In this document: positions 43,065-52,684 of the stretch, piece after piece
Layout of the letters: each line of letters opens with the position of its first letter
Numbering within the stretch: position 1 is the first letter of the stretch
Assembly (NCBI RefSeq): GCF_900176005.1
Contig: NZ_LT838272.1
Span: forward strand, 949,587 to 1,013,586
Source of the DNA: Thermanaeromonas toyohensis ToBE
GTDB lineage: Bacteria > Bacillota > DSM-521 > Neomoorellales > Neomoorellaceae
Length of the DNA stretch: 64,000 nt
Direction of reading: 5' to 3'
Notes under the pieces: generated by a model
What the model was told of the DNA's origin: nothing
Seen by the model: the letters and a program-made list of their open reading frames with translations, nothing else
Database searches by the model: none
Program-made: the position numbers and the translations under genes

Positions 43065-43225
43065 GCGCTCCGTTAAGGGCAAGCTCTCCGAAAGGGGATG
43101 CGCGCAAAGCCATGGGTCTAAGGCTCCGGTGGCCCGAGTAGCTTCCCTGGGCTTACCGGGGCTAAGATCGCCAGGCTGCCGGGGCTGGAAAGCTTGTAGT
43201 TTGCCCGCCCTTGTTCGGAGCGGGC
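43065..43225 (+). promoter_or_regulatory. c-di-GMP-I (GEMM) riboswitch before the flgB-fliA operon
   Basis: GGGCAAGC, a hairpin with a GAAA tetraloop, GCGCGCAAAGCC, the receptor GGTCTAAGG and a second arm ending CCAGGCTGCCGG match the class-I aptamer and align with the copy before the chemoreceptor gene. P1 is CGCTCCG (43066-43072) with CGGAGCG (43216-43222), a perfect 7-bp pairing, followed on the 5' side by the same 4-base junction as in the other copy. The 3' P1 strand overlaps the 3' arm of the terminator. The aptamer's second arm is unusually long and GC-rich. Confidence 0.88.
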
Positions 43226-43231
43226 TTTTTT
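43203..43231 (+). terminator. Riboswitch-controlled terminator before flgB
   Basis: GCCCGC (43203-43208) pairs with GCGGGC (43220-43225), extended by CC/GG, followed by six T. Formation requires bases also used by P1 of the c-di-GMP aptamer. Confidence 0.8.
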
Positions 43232-43351
43232 GGTCGTTTTAGGACTATGGTCCCATAGAAAAATAGGGACTTTAGCCTCCTACACTTTTTACCAATTTCT
43301 TATTACACTGTTGGATAAAGGTGAAAAACAGGAGAAAGAAGGGAAAGAAGG

Positions 43352-43750
43352 GTGTTTTTGTCGGCGGTAGGGGAGGCCTTACGAAAAGTCCTCGAAGCTG
43401 CTGCTCTACGGCAGCGGGTTATCGCCCATAACTTAGCCAACGCCAATACACCAGGCTTCAAGCGCTATTACGTCACTTTTGAAGAAAGCTTAAGGCGCGC
43501 CTTGCGCGGGGAACAGGGATTGACGTTGTACCGGACGCATCCCAGGCACCTACCGGGCTCTGGTCCTGAAGTAGAACCGAGGGTAGAGCAGGATCGCTTC
43601 ACTGCTATGCGCCGGGACGGTAATAATGTAGACATCGAGCGGGAAATGGTGGAGCTGGTTATGAATTCCTTGAATTATAACCTCGCTGTACAACAGTTAA
43701 ACGGGCGTTTAGGGATGTGGCGCTATGTTATCAATGAAGGGAGGCGGTAA
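43352..43750 (+). CDS. flgB: Flagellar basal-body rod protein FlgB
   Basis: 132 residues with the rod motif RQRVIAHNLANANTPGFKRYYVTFEESL and a C-terminal helix MVELVMNSLNYNLAVQQL. A proximal rod subunit in the cell envelope. The start is a GTG; a TTG 6 bases later, better spaced from GAAGGG, is an alternative. First gene of the long flagellar operon. Confidence 0.93.
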   Translation: MFLSAVGEALRKVLEAAALRQRVIAHNLANANTPGFKRYYVTFEESLRRALRGEQGLTLYRTHPRHLPGSGPEVEPRVEQDRFTAMRRDGNNVDIEREMVELVMNSLNYNLAVQQLNGRLGMWRYVINEGRR

Positions 43751-43753
43751 AAT

Positions 43754-44182
43754 TTGGAGCTTCTCCCTGGCTTGGCTATCAGCGCTTCCGGGCTTACGGC
43801 CGAGCGCTTGCGGCTGGATCTTATAGCTAGCAATTTAGCCAATATCTATACCACCCGGACGGCCCGAGGCGGGCCCTACCGCCGAAAGGTAGCTATCTTT
43901 GCTGAACGGCTCCGGGAGCTCAAGGGGATTCCAGGGCCTCAAGCCCCAGGCTATGGTGTACGGGTAGTGGGTATTGCTGAGGATAATACGCCTCCGCGCT
44001 TAGTGTATGATCCAACTCACCCTGATGCGGATACCCGGGGATATGTTGCCCTCCCTAACATTAACGTGGTAAATGAGATGATAGACCTCATCACTGCTTC
44101 CCGGGCCTACGAGGCTAATGTAATTGCTTTTAATGCAGCTAAGTCCATGGCCTTGAAAGCTTTGGAGATAGGCCGTGTTTAA
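43754..44182 (+). CDS. flgC: Flagellar basal-body rod protein FlgC
   Basis: 142 residues: LAISASGLTAERLRLDLIASNLANIYTTRT and the C-terminal MIDLITASRAYEANVIAFNAAKSMALKALEIG. TTG start with GGAGGCGG at 6-base spacing. The usual NTRTPEG-type loop reads YTTRTARGGPYRRK, as in other FlgC. Rod subunit next to FlgB. Confidence 0.93.
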   Translation: MELLPGLAISASGLTAERLRLDLIASNLANIYTTRTARGGPYRRKVAIFAERLRELKGIPGPQAPGYGVRVVGIAEDNTPPRLVYDPTHPDADTRGYVALPNINVVNEMIDLITASRAYEANVIAFNAAKSMALKALEIGRV

Positions 44183-44229
44183 AGGAGAAAGCAGGCTGAA
44201 AAAGCGAGAGGTTGAAGGAAGGGAACGCG

Positions 44230-44541
44230 ATGGTGCAAGGATTATCTCTCCTCCCTACTTCTCCTCCTTTGAGCTTGGGAGAAGGCCAAAGAACAAAACC
44301 GGTTGGTGCAGGAGAATTAGCAGCTTCCTTCCAAGAGATCCTCAAGGAGAAGCTAGCGGATTTAAATGAGACCCTGCAGAAGGCTGATAAACTTACTCTC
44401 CAGTACCTAGCAGGAGATATCCAAGACATACACGAAGTTATGCTGGCCTTGGAGCAAGCAGGTCTCGCCCTGCAACTGGCTGTACAAGTTAGAAATAAAG
44501 TTATCGAAGCTTATCAGGAAATTTCGCGGATGCAAGTGTAG
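44230..44541 (+). CDS. fliE: Flagellar hook-basal body protein FliE
   Basis: 103 residues from an ATG preceded by AAGGAAGGG; an in-frame TTG at 44212 would place that site inside the gene. The conserved part is SFQEILKEKLADLNETLQKADKL, DIHEVMLALEQAGLALQLAVQVRNKVIEAYQEI. It links the MS ring to the rod. Confidence 0.92.
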   Translation: MVQGLSLLPTSPPLSLGEGQRTKPVGAGELAASFQEILKEKLADLNETLQKADKLTLQYLAGDIQDIHEVMLALEQAGLALQLAVQVRNKVIEAYQEISRMQV

Positions 44542-44555
44542 GAGCTCTATAAAGC

Positions 44556-46133
44556 ATGAAAGGGCGGGAGTGGCTTAAGAAGGTTACAGGGTATTGGTCT
44601 AGCCTGTCCCCGGCTAGGCGTTCGGCTTTGGCTGTGGTGATTTCGGCAGGGTTAGTAGCCATGGGTTTCTTTTTGTACTGGCTTGTAAAGCCCTCTTATG
44701 TACCCTTATTTACCAAGCTCGACCAAAGAGATGCGGCGGCTGTAGTGGAGAAGCTTAAGGAGATGAAAATACCTTACCGTCTGGCTAATGAAGGGAGTAC
44801 TATTCTGGTACCTAAAGACAAGGTTTATGAGACTCGGTTGACTCTTGCAGGGGCGGGGGTGCTTAAGTCCCAGGGGCTGGGTTTTGAGCTTTTCGACCAG
44901 AATAAGCTGGGTATGACTGATTTTGAACGCCGTATTAATTACCAGAGGGCACTCCAAGAGGAGCTCCGGCGTACCATTCTTTCCCTGGAGGAAGTGGAGG
45001 ATGCTAGGGTACACTTAGTTCTTCCCCAACCTAGTGTATTTGTACAAGAGAGGCAGCCACCTTCCGCTGCAGTAGTTCTTAAGTTAAAACCCCTGGCCAA
45101 GTTAGAACCCACTCAGGTACAAGGTATTATGCAATTAGTAGCGGCTAGTGTAGAAGGGCTTAAACCCGAAAATGTACACATTATTGATACTGAAGGAAGG
45201 GTGCTTTCAGCAGGCTTGGCCGAGGGGAGCCAGCTCCCAATTGGCGCTCAACAGCAGAGACAGCAAGAATTAGAACGTGCAGTAGAAAGGGATCTGGAGC
45301 AAAGGATAACGAGGCTCCTTACTTCCATTTTGGGTCCGGGGCAGGCTGTAGCCATGGTAAATGTGGAGTTGGACTTTAACCAGCAGGAGATTACCCGCCG
45401 GGAATGGGGTAAGCAAGGGGCTTTAAGGAGCGAGCAGGTGAAGAATGAACAGGGGACAGGTACCCAAGCCAGTGGTCCAGTGGGGGATATGAACCGGGAA
45501 GTACCAGGGTATGCGGCTGTAACACCTGGCTCTAGCAATTATAACAAATCGGAGACGACGCGAAACTATGAATTGGATGAAACCCAGACCCGCATCGTTT
45601 ATGCTCCGGGGCAGATAAAGCGTATCTCGGCCTCGGTAGCGGTGAACGGTCCTCTAGATGCCCAAAAAGAGGAGCAGATCCGGCAGATAGTAGCTTCAGC
45701 GGTGGGTTACCAGCCAGCCCGGGGGGATCAGATTACGGTCTTAAGCCTAGCCTTTGATGATACCTTAAGGCGGAAGGCGGAAGCCGAGATGGCGGCTGCG
45801 GAGGAAGCCGCTCGCCGGCGGCAGAAGCTACAGCTCTATTTTGCGTTGGCTGGAGCGGGGGTTAGCCTTATTCTCCTTTTACTCTTCTTGCTTTTGCGAC
45901 GCCGCCGGGCTGTCCCTGCTGTGGAGGCCTGGCCGGAGGCCCAGGTGCCTGGGAAGTCTTTGCCTGTAGAAGGTGTTAAACCAGAAGAGGCCCTGGCTGA
46001 GGTGGCTGTCAGCGAAGAAGAGAGGCGGAAAGAGCAGGAACGCCGGGCCAGGCAGGAGCGGCTACGGGAGATCGTGCGTCAGCATCCAGAAGACGTAGCT
46101 CAGCTTATAAAAGCATGGTTATCGGAGGAGTAA
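44556..46133 (+). CDS. fliF: Flagellar MS-ring protein FliF
   Basis: 525 residues. Two membrane helices (about 24-45 and 428-450) flank the ring-building domains (YVPLFTKLDQRDAAAVVEKLKE, DFERRINYQRALQEELRRTI, ARVHLVLPQPSVF). The C-terminal cytoplasmic tail (RLREIVRQHPEDVAQLIKAWL) is the FliG-binding segment. It is the base of the whole motor. Confidence 0.95.
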   Translation: MKGREWLKKVTGYWSSLSPARRSALAVVISAGLVAMGFFLYWLVKPSYVPLFTKLDQRDAAAVVEKLKEMKIPYRLANEGSTILVPKDKVYETRLTLAGAGVLKSQGLGFELFDQNKLGMTDFERRINYQRALQEELRRTILSLEEVEDARVHLVLPQPSVFVQERQPPSAAVVLKLKPLAKLEPTQVQGIMQLVAASVEGLKPENVHIIDTEGRVLSAGLAEGSQLPIGAQQQRQQELERAVERDLEQRITRLLTSILGPGQAVAMVNVELDFNQQEITRREWGKQGALRSEQVKNEQGTGTQASGPVGDMNREVPGYAAVTPGSSNYNKSETTRNYELDETQTRIVYAPGQIKRISASVAVNGPLDAQKEEQIRQIVASAVGYQPARGDQITVLSLAFDDTLRRKAEAEMAAAEEAARRRQKLQLYFALAGAGVSLILLLLFLLLRRRRAVPAVEAWPEAQVPGKSLPVEGVKPEEALAEVAVSEEERRKEQERRARQERLREIVRQHPEDVAQLIKAWLSEE

Positions 46134-46142
46134 GGGGATACT

Positions 46143-47153
46143 GTGGTGAGGCAGAAGCAGCTTACCGGTTTAGAAAAAGCAGCCATTTTCCTTATGAGTT
46201 TGGGGCCGGAGCTTTCTTCCCTAGTTTTAAAGCAGCTCCCTCAGGAGGATATCGAGCGCATCACTTACCAGATAGCCAATACCACTATGGTGGATACCAA
46301 TACTAGACAGCAAGTAATGGATGAGTTTTGGGAGCTGCATGAGGCGAGGCAATATATTTTCCAGGGAGGTATCAAGTATGCCCGGGAAATACTGGAAAGG
46401 GCTTTAGGGCCTGCCCGGGCGGCTGAGATTATCCGTAAGCTAATGGCCACGTCTAAAATTAGGCCTTTTAACATGATCCGCAAAGCTGATCCCAAGCAGC
46501 TAGTTACTTTTCTTTACAACGAGCACCCCCAGACTATAGCCCTAGTCTTAGCCTATCTTGAGCCAGAACAAGCGGCGGTTATTTTGAGCGCTTTGCCAGA
46601 GGAACTTCAAGCGGATGTAGCCAAGAGGATTGCCCTCCTGGAGCGAGCGACTCCAGAGACAGTCCGGGATTTAGAACAGGTCTTGGAGCAGCGACTGCAA
46701 TCGGTGGTGGGCCAGGATTTCGCGGTGGCCGGTGGGGTAAAAGCCTTGGTGGATATTTTAAACCGCGTGGACCGGAGCACTGAACGCACTATTTTAGAAG
46801 CGTTAGAGCAGGATGATCCTGAACTAGCAGATGAGGTCCGGAAACGTATGTTTGTGTTCGAAGATATCGTTACTTTGGATGATAACTCCATACGGAGGGT
46901 ACTGCGGGAAGTGGATATGCGTGACCTGGCCCTGGCCTTAAAGACAGCCAGCGAGGAAGTAGCCAACCGGATTTATCGCAACCTCTCCAAGAGGGCTGCT
47001 GAAATGCTGAAAGAAGATATAGAGTATATGGGACCCACTCGCCTGCGGGATGTAGAAGAAGCTCAGCAAAGGATAGTGCAAGTAATCCGGCGGCTAGACG
47101 AGGCGGGTGAGATCATTATAGCTCGGGGTGGCCGTGATGCTATCGTGGTCTAG
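46143..47153 (+). CDS. fliG: Flagellar motor switch protein FliG
   Basis: 336 residues from tandem GTG codons after AAGGGG. N-terminal FliF-binding part (GLEKAAIFLMSLGPELSSLVLKQL), middle EHPQTIALVLAYLEPEQAAVIL and the C-terminal torque helix with charged residues (LALKTASEEVANRIYRNLSKRAAEML). It transmits torque from the stator. The end overlaps fliH. Confidence 0.95.
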   Translation: MVRQKQLTGLEKAAIFLMSLGPELSSLVLKQLPQEDIERITYQIANTTMVDTNTRQQVMDEFWELHEARQYIFQGGIKYAREILERALGPARAAEIIRKLMATSKIRPFNMIRKADPKQLVTFLYNEHPQTIALVLAYLEPEQAAVILSALPEELQADVAKRIALLERATPETVRDLEQVLEQRLQSVVGQDFAVAGGVKALVDILNRVDRSTERTILEALEQDDPELADEVRKRMFVFEDIVTLDDNSIRRVLREVDMRDLALALKTASEEVANRIYRNLSKRAAEMLKEDIEYMGPTRLRDVEEAQQRIVQVIRRLDEAGEIIIARGGRDAIVV

Positions 47154-47874
47154 GGTTATAAAAGGGGCCCTCTGTTCAATGGAGCAGAGGCCGGTTCCTG
47201 TACGGCCAGTTCCTTTAGAGCAACCTGAGGTTGAGCTTTTGCTTGAAAAGGCGGAAGAAAATGTTAAAGAGAGAGCAGAACTTCTTTTAGAGGAGGCTCG
47301 CCGGGAAGCAGAGTCTTTGCGGGAGAAAGCCCAGAAAGAGGTTGAAGCCTTAAAGCGGCAAGGGTGGGAGGAGGGCTACCGTGCTGGATGGGAGGAAGGA
47401 CACCGGGATGGGTTGCAGGCGGCCAAAGCTGAAGCAGAAATTTTACGGAGGGAAGGGGAAAAGATACGGGAACAGGCCCGCGAAGTATTAAAGGAAGCTA
47501 AAGAGGTTTATAAAGAAACCCTTAAGGAAGCAGAAGAGCAGGTATTAGAATTGGCTCTAGAAATAGCGGAACAAATTGTAGGCCGGCAAGTAGAACTCAA
47601 CAGGGATATTGTGTTAGATATAGCCCATAAGGCTATCCAGCGGGTAGCGGAAGGACAGTTTTATACTATTTACGCTTCACCTGATGAGGCGGCTTTGTTA
47701 CGGCAGCACCGGGAGGAACTTCTAAAAGAAGCACCACCTAAGGCCCGCCTACAGATTATCGCGGATCCGGCTTTAAAGCCCGGTGGCTGCCGGGTAGAAA
47801 CGGAGAGCGGGTTTGTAGATGCCACGGTGGATACTCAGCTTATGGAGGTCCGTCGCCTACTGAAAGGCGCTTAA
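47137..47874 (+). CDS. fliH: Flagellar assembly protein FliH
   Basis: 245 residues beginning [12 protein letters not shown], the typical FliH start; an upstream GTG at 47128 would add three residues. A long charged coiled coil (about 30-130, with repeated [14 protein letters not shown] glycine motifs typical of FliH) is followed by the VATPase-E-like C-terminal domain ([23 protein letters not shown]). It regulates the FliI ATPase. It overlaps fliG by 17 bases. Confidence 0.9.
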   Translation: MLSWSRVIKGALCSMEQRPVPVRPVPLEQPEVELLLEKAEENVKERAELLLEEARREAESLREKAQKEVEALKRQGWEEGYRAGWEEGHRDGLQAAKAEAEILRREGEKIREQAREVLKEAKEVYKETLKEAEEQVLELALEIAEQIVGRQVELNRDIVLDIAHKAIQRVAEGQFYTIYASPDEAALLRQHREELLKEAPPKARLQIIADPALKPGGCRVETESGFVDATVDTQLMEVRRLLKGA

Positions 47875-47954
47875 AGGTAGTGAAAGGACGAGGTAGCCAA
47901 GCTAAGAACAGGAGAAAGGGGAGGCGCAAGTTACCCCTGGAAAGGGAAGATGCC

Positions 47955-49265
47955 ATGGCACTGCAGGCTACTATTCGCCCATTAAGCTCCTTACGCGAGG
48001 TAAACTTATGGAAGCAAGGAGGAAAGATTACCCGAGTTACTGGGCTTACCCTAGAAGCGCGGGGGTTAAGGGCAGCTATAGGTGAGATATGCCACATTTA
48101 CAATAATGGCCGGACCCCGGTAGTAGCTGAGGTAGTAGGTTTCCGGGAAGAGGTAACCTTACTTATGCCCTTGGGCGAGCTAGAGGGTATAGGGCCGGGT
48201 TGCCGGGTTGTAGCTACGGGGGGATCCTTTACAGTTCCTGTGGGAGGTGATCTCCTAGGACGTGTTTTAGATGGCCTGGGTAGGCCCTTGGATGGAGGGC
48301 CTCCGGTAAGGGGACAAAGATATCCCGTCAATAATTTGCCCCCGAATCCCTTAGAGAGAAGGCCTATCAGGGAGATACTCTCTACTGGCGTTAAGGCCAT
48401 CGATGCTTTGATAACCTGTGGATATGGACAAAGGATAGGAATCTTTTCCGGGAGTGGCGTAGGTAAGAGCACCCTTCTGGGGATGATCGCTCGCCACAGC
48501 ACAGCTGATATCAACGTTATAGCTTTGATCGGAGAGCGGGGGCGAGAAGTGAGGGATTTCTTGGAATTAAATTTGGGCCCCCAGGGTTTAAGAAGATCAG
48601 TAGTAGTGGTAGCCACTTCAGACCAGCCTGCGTTGGTAAGGATAAAGGGAGCTTTTGTGGCCACAGCTATAGCTGAATATTTCCGGGATCAGGGAGCCAA
48701 AGTACTTCTTTTTATGGATTCCCTCACCCGGCTATGCCTTGCCCAGCGCGAGGTGGGGTTGGCCATTGGCGAGCCCCCTACTACCCGGGGGTATACTCCT
48801 TCTGTCTTTGCCCTATTACCCCGGCTTCTAGAAAGAGCGGGTAATAGTTCGCGGGGTTCCATCACTGGGCTTTACACAGTATTGGTGGAAGGGGATGACT
48901 TTAATGAACCTGTGGCGGATGCGGTAAGGGGACTCCTGGACGGCCATATAATCCTTTCCCGGGGCTTAGCTGCCAGAAACCATTATCCTGCTATAGATAT
49001 CCTGGCCAGCTTAAGTCGTTTAATGCCGGAGATTGTAAGCTCTAGGCAAAAGGAGCTAGCAGGAAAATTAAGGGATTTGCTGGCGGCTTACTCTGAGGCC
49101 TCTGATCTCATTGAAATCGGAGCCTACCAGCCAGGGTCTAATCCCAGAGTAGATATGGCCTTAAAATACTATAATGCCATCCAAGAATTTTTAAAACAGG
49201 ATAAGGAAGAATACTTCTCTTACGAAGAAACCCTTCAAGCTCTCGAGAAGGCTTTGGAAGCGTAA
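47955..49265 (+). CDS. fliI: Flagellum-specific ATPase FliI
   Basis: 436 residues from the ATG at the chosen start, the usual FliI length, preceded by AGGGAAG. A longer frame from a GTG at 47880 would add a basic 25-residue stretch unlike FliI and has a poor ribosome-binding site. P-loop GSGVGKS (166-172), Walker [11 protein letters not shown] and the family block [13 protein letters not shown] are intact. It powers release of export substrates from chaperones. Confidence 0.95.
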   Translation: MALQATIRPLSSLREVNLWKQGGKITRVTGLTLEARGLRAAIGEICHIYNNGRTPVVAEVVGFREEVTLLMPLGELEGIGPGCRVVATGGSFTVPVGGDLLGRVLDGLGRPLDGGPPVRGQRYPVNNLPPNPLERRPIREILSTGVKAIDALITCGYGQRIGIFSGSGVGKSTLLGMIARHSTADINVIALIGERGREVRDFLELNLGPQGLRRSVVVVATSDQPALVRIKGAFVATAIAEYFRDQGAKVLLFMDSLTRLCLAQREVGLAIGEPPTTRGYTPSVFALLPRLLERAGNSSRGSITGLYTVLVEGDDFNEPVADAVRGLLDGHIILSRGLAARNHYPAIDILASLSRLMPEIVSSRQKELAGKLRDLLAAYSEASDLIEIGAYQPGSNPRVDMALKYYNAIQEFLKQDKEEYFSYEETLQALEKALEA

Positions 49266-49300
49266 ATTAAAGCCTTGAAAGGGAAGAGGGGGTTTAGTAG

Positions 49301-49750
49301 TTGCCTACCTTCCGCTTCTCCTTACAGAAGGTACATAATTACCGGAAAGCCGTAGAGGAACAGCATAAAAAGCGGTTAGCTTTAGCTCAGAAATGGCAAG
49401 AAGAGGAAGAGAGATCTCTCCAGGAATACCTAAAGGAGAGGGCGGTTTTACAAGATAAGTTAGCCGAAATGAAAGGGCCGGCTGTGTTAGAGGAACTTTG
49501 GCAAAGGGAGCTTATCCTTATGGCCATGGAGGGTAAAATCGAGGAACAGGGGGAGAAAGTAGCTAAGGCTTCTGCTGTGGTAGAGGAATATAAAGGTTTG
49601 GTATTGGAGGCCAGGCAGGCGCGTAAAGTTTTGGATAGCCTAAAGGCGCGCCAGGAAGCAAGCTTTAGATATACCCTTGCCCGTGAAGAACAGAAGGAGT
49701 TAGATGATATTGCTGCGGTGGCCTACAACCGCAAAGAAGGAAATTTATAA
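49301..49750 (+). CDS. fliJ: Flagellar export protein FliJ
   Basis: 149 residues from a TTG with GAGGGGG 8 bases upstream. Starts PTFRFSLQKVHNYRKAVEEQ, as in FliJ, and is one long coiled-coil hairpin. It acts as the central stalk of the FliI hexamer. Confidence 0.9.
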   Translation: MPTFRFSLQKVHNYRKAVEEQHKKRLALAQKWQEEEERSLQEYLKERAVLQDKLAEMKGPAVLEELWQRELILMAMEGKIEEQGEKVAKASAVVEEYKGLVLEARQARKVLDSLKARQEASFRYTLAREEQKELDDIAAVAYNRKEGNL

Positions 49751-49795
49751 CAGCAGTTGCTAATAAAAAGATCTTAGTAGAAAGGAGGTGAAGTA

Positions 49796-51193
49796 ATGGA
49801 TATTACCATTATCGGGTCTGTAGGGTTAAACCCGCCTGCTATTAAGAGGGAAAACAAAGGACATAAATCTGGGGAAGTAAACGATTTTACTGGATGTTTA
49901 GCTGCCGAACTTTCCGCTATACACTATCCTACTTCCTCAAGGAGCGGAGGAGAAGAAAGTTACTCCTCCCTGGATCTGGAAGGGAACCTAGGGTTACCTG
50001 CTATTATAGGGGAAACCCTGGCTTTGAGTCTGGCAGCAGCATCTGGAACAGAACCAAATAGTTTACCCAAAGAGCTAGAAGGTCTGCCTGCGGATTTTAA
50101 GCTGATGGTGGGAACTGAAGAGGTTGCTAGTGGGAGGATTACGGGAGCCTTCCCTGAGAAGACTACCCTTGAGGAAGATCCTTTAGCTTTTCTTATAACG
50201 GAGATTACCTCTGGAAGTTCTAAAAGTACAGCCCAGAGTCCAACTTCTCCTTGGCCAGATATCCAACTAAAATATACAGGTTACTTTCCTGGGTCACCCG
50301 TGCAAATTAGTGATTTCCCTGAGACTCTCCTCTCTAACCAGGGGCTGGAAGAAAAAGTTGGTTTCCTTACAAAAGATGGGCAAACAGGGATATCGGCTTT
50401 TTCTCCGGAAGCCAACCTTTGGGAGATAGACCATATAGCAAACAGTAAGGAGCCCGCCGCTCGTCCTATTGGAGAAAGGAATGGGGAAGGAAGTCCTGGA
50501 AAAGTTCTGCACTCCTTTGGGTCATCGGATTCCCTCTGGTCGGCTAATTCTTTAGCTTCTAAGCCACAACCGGAAACCTTTATAAGGGGTCTCCAAGGAG
50601 AGGTAGCCCCGCTTGTGGAAGGGGTTGCAATAGGAGAGGGGAACTCGCCGGCTGGGAGGAGGACTTTAGGTTCTGGGGAGGGAAAGGGTAAAGAGAACCA
50701 AGGGGATTTTCTCTTACCCCTCAAGCCCCAGCCTTCGGTTTCTGGAAACGTGGATATGGCAGGCCCATATAGGTTGAGCAACTTAGGGGAACTAGCGTCC
50801 AAACTTTTAGCCCTGGCTCGTTGGCAGGCCTATCCGGATCGTTATGAATTGGAGCTTAAGTTGAAGCCCGAATCTTTAGGGAAACTACGAGTGCATGTGG
50901 TGCTGGCGGAAAATCGCCTTTCCCTCCAGTTAATGGTAGAAACTCCCGAAGCTGGTCGGGCGCTCCAGGTAGCCTTACCTGAGCTTAAACAGGTTTTACA
51001 AACTTATGGCCTTAAGCTAGAACAGATACATGTTCAGGTAAGCACCGGCCAGGGGGGAAAGGGCTGGGAGGGGCCAGGCGAGGGGCGAAGCTGGGGGACA
51101 CAAGTTTGGCCGGTTTTAGAAGTTAAGAGCGAAGAAGATACTTTACAGGTTGCGCCTGCCCGAAATAGTTACCGGCTCGATTATTTAGCTTAG
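49796..51193 (+). CDS. fliK: Flagellar hook-length control protein FliK
   Basis: 465 residues. The first ~320 are low-complexity and Ser/Gly/Pro-rich, as expected of the molecular-ruler part; the C-terminal hook domain is at about 345-430 (YELELKLKPESLGKLRVHVVLAENRLSLQLMVETPEAGRAL). A perfect AAAGGAGGTGA precedes the ATG. It switches export from hook to filament proteins through FlhB. Confidence 0.9.
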   Translation: MDITIIGSVGLNPPAIKRENKGHKSGEVNDFTGCLAAELSAIHYPTSSRSGGEESYSSLDLEGNLGLPAIIGETLALSLAAASGTEPNSLPKELEGLPADFKLMVGTEEVASGRITGAFPEKTTLEEDPLAFLITEITSGSSKSTAQSPTSPWPDIQLKYTGYFPGSPVQISDFPETLLSNQGLEEKVGFLTKDGQTGISAFSPEANLWEIDHIANSKEPAARPIGERNGEGSPGKVLHSFGSSDSLWSANSLASKPQPETFIRGLQGEVAPLVEGVAIGEGNSPAGRRTLGSGEGKGKENQGDFLLPLKPQPSVSGNVDMAGPYRLSNLGELASKLLALARWQAYPDRYELELKLKPESLGKLRVHVVLAENRLSLQLMVETPEAGRALQVALPELKQVLQTYGLKLEQIHVQVSTGQGGKGWEGPGEGRSWGTQVWPVLEVKSEEDTLQVAPARNSYRLDYLA

Positions 51194-51257
51194 CTTGCTT
51201 TTTAATCCATCGGTACCCTTGGCTGGAGAATAAACGAAACTAGGGGGGTTAAATTTT

Positions 51258-51647
51258 ATGGAGGTAACTAGCGTAAGCAGTGGAGCCTCCCCGACAACAG
51301 CTAGCAAGGGGCTAGAGAAGATGTTAGATAAGACGGCCTTCCTCCGGCTTATAGCGGCTCAGCTCCAATACCAGAATCCTTTAGAGCCTATCCAAGATAC
51401 GGAATTTATAACCCAGCTCGCCCAGTTTAGTGTACTAGAACAACTCTATGAAATGATGGAACAGCAGCGGTATGCTACTTTTATCCAGGCCCAGGGATTG
51501 ATAGGTAAGGAGGCTATAGCAAGGCAAGGGGAGAGGACCATTACGGGCGTGGTGGAAGCTGTACGACTCGCAGGCGACAGTATTCTGGTTAGAATAGGCG
51601 GGCAAGAGATATCCTGGACCAGCTTGGAGGAAATAAGGAATCCGTAA
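51258..51647 (+). CDS. flgD: Flagellar hook capping protein FlgD
   Basis: 129 residues: KTAFLRLIAAQLQYQNPLEPIQDTEFITQLAQFSVLEQL is the conserved FlgD N-terminal motif. The protein ends after a short beta domain, as in the compact Firmicute form. It is the scaffold for hook assembly. GGGGGG lies before the ATG. Confidence 0.93.
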   Translation: MEVTSVSSGASPTTASKGLEKMLDKTAFLRLIAAQLQYQNPLEPIQDTEFITQLAQFSVLEQLYEMMEQQRYATFIQAQGLIGKEAIARQGERTITGVVEAVRLAGDSILVRIGGQEISWTSLEEIRNP

Positions 51648-51665
51648 AGGAGGGATTTTTAACTT

Positions 51666-52493
51666 ATGATGCGTTCCCTTTATTCAGCTGTTTCTGGCTT
51701 ACGGACCCACCAGACAAGGATGGATGTTATAGGGGATAATATCGCTAATGTAAATACAGTGGGCTTTAAAAAGAGTGCAGTAACTTTCAAGGATGTCTTC
51801 TACCAAACCTTACGGGGTGGTTCAGCTGGAACTACCGAATTAGGCGGGACCAATCCCCAGCAGGTGGGCTTGGGGGTAACGCTGGGGAGCATAGATGTGA
51901 TCCATACCCAGGGCGCTGCTCAGATTACAGGGAACGGGACGGACCTGATGATCCAGGGCGATGGGTTCTTTAGGGTTTCACCGGATGGCGGTACTACTAT
52001 ATATTACACCAGGGCGGGAGCTTTTCATTTTGACAACCAGGGTTATCTAGTAACTCCTGATGGTATGAAAGTTTTGGATACTAATGGTACTCCAGTACAG
52101 ATCGCAGATATGGCTGATCCTACTACTATGCCTCAAAGTGTTAGCATCGATAAAAAGGGCTATGTTCATTATGTAGATAGAAATGGAGCCACCCAAACTT
52201 TAGCAAATCCCATAAGCATTGCTAAGTTTTCTAATCCGGCCGGGCTAGCCAAAGTAGGGCAAAACCTGTACCAAGAAACAGCTAGTTCTGGAGCACCAGG
52301 CAGTGATATGGCTCCAGGAGAGGGTTCTCTAGCTAACACTACCATCATTCCTTCAGCTTTAGAGATGTCTAACGTTGAGCTGGCCCAGGAATTTACAGAT
52401 ATGATCATCACTCAGCGCGGGTTCCAGGCTAACGCCCGGACCATTACTACCTCTGATGAAATGCTCCAGGAGCTAGTAAACCTTAAGCGTTAG
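51666..52493 (+). CDS. flgE: Flagellar hook protein FlgE (short Firmicute type)
   Basis: 275 residues: MMRSLYSAVSGLRTHQTRMDVIGDNIANVNTVGFKKSAVTF at the start and ALEMSNVELAQEFTDMIITQRGFQANARTITTSDEMLQELVNLKR at the end. The length matches the Bacillus hook protein rather than the 400-residue enteric FlgE; FlgG-like naming would be possible, but position after flgD supports the hook. Confidence 0.9.
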   Translation: MMRSLYSAVSGLRTHQTRMDVIGDNIANVNTVGFKKSAVTFKDVFYQTLRGGSAGTTELGGTNPQQVGLGVTLGSIDVIHTQGAAQITGNGTDLMIQGDGFFRVSPDGGTTIYYTRAGAFHFDNQGYLVTPDGMKVLDTNGTPVQIADMADPTTMPQSVSIDKKGYVHYVDRNGATQTLANPISIAKFSNPAGLAKVGQNLYQETASSGAPGSDMAPGEGSLANTTIIPSALEMSNVELAQEFTDMIITQRGFQANARTITTSDEMLQELVNLKR

Positions 52494-52627
52494 GATCTTA
52501 AAGGGTGTTTAGAGCTTTAGGTAATGTTAGTTTCAAACAGTCAAGCAGGGGTTAGAGGTAACAAGGTATCTCTGGAAGAGGCGTATGGTAGCAGTTTGTG
52601 TATGGAAGCGTAGAGTAGCAGGCTGTC

Positions 52628-52648
52628 TCTTATATTTAGGATATAAGA
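52628..52648 (+). other. Hairpin between flgE and flbD
   Basis: TCTTATAT pairs with ATATAAGA across a TTAGG loop (8 bp). There is no T-run, so it is not a terminator; it may stabilise or mark a processing site in the long mRNA. The rest of the 191-base gap shows only a doubtful 35-codon frame. Confidence 0.3.
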
Positions 52649-52684
52649 CGGGCTTAAAGGTTGCGGGCTTAAGAGGTGGGTTTT

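Noticed and set aside
48098-48664. Minus-strand frame opposite fliI
   Set aside because: Lies wholly within conserved fliI and shows no protein-family features.
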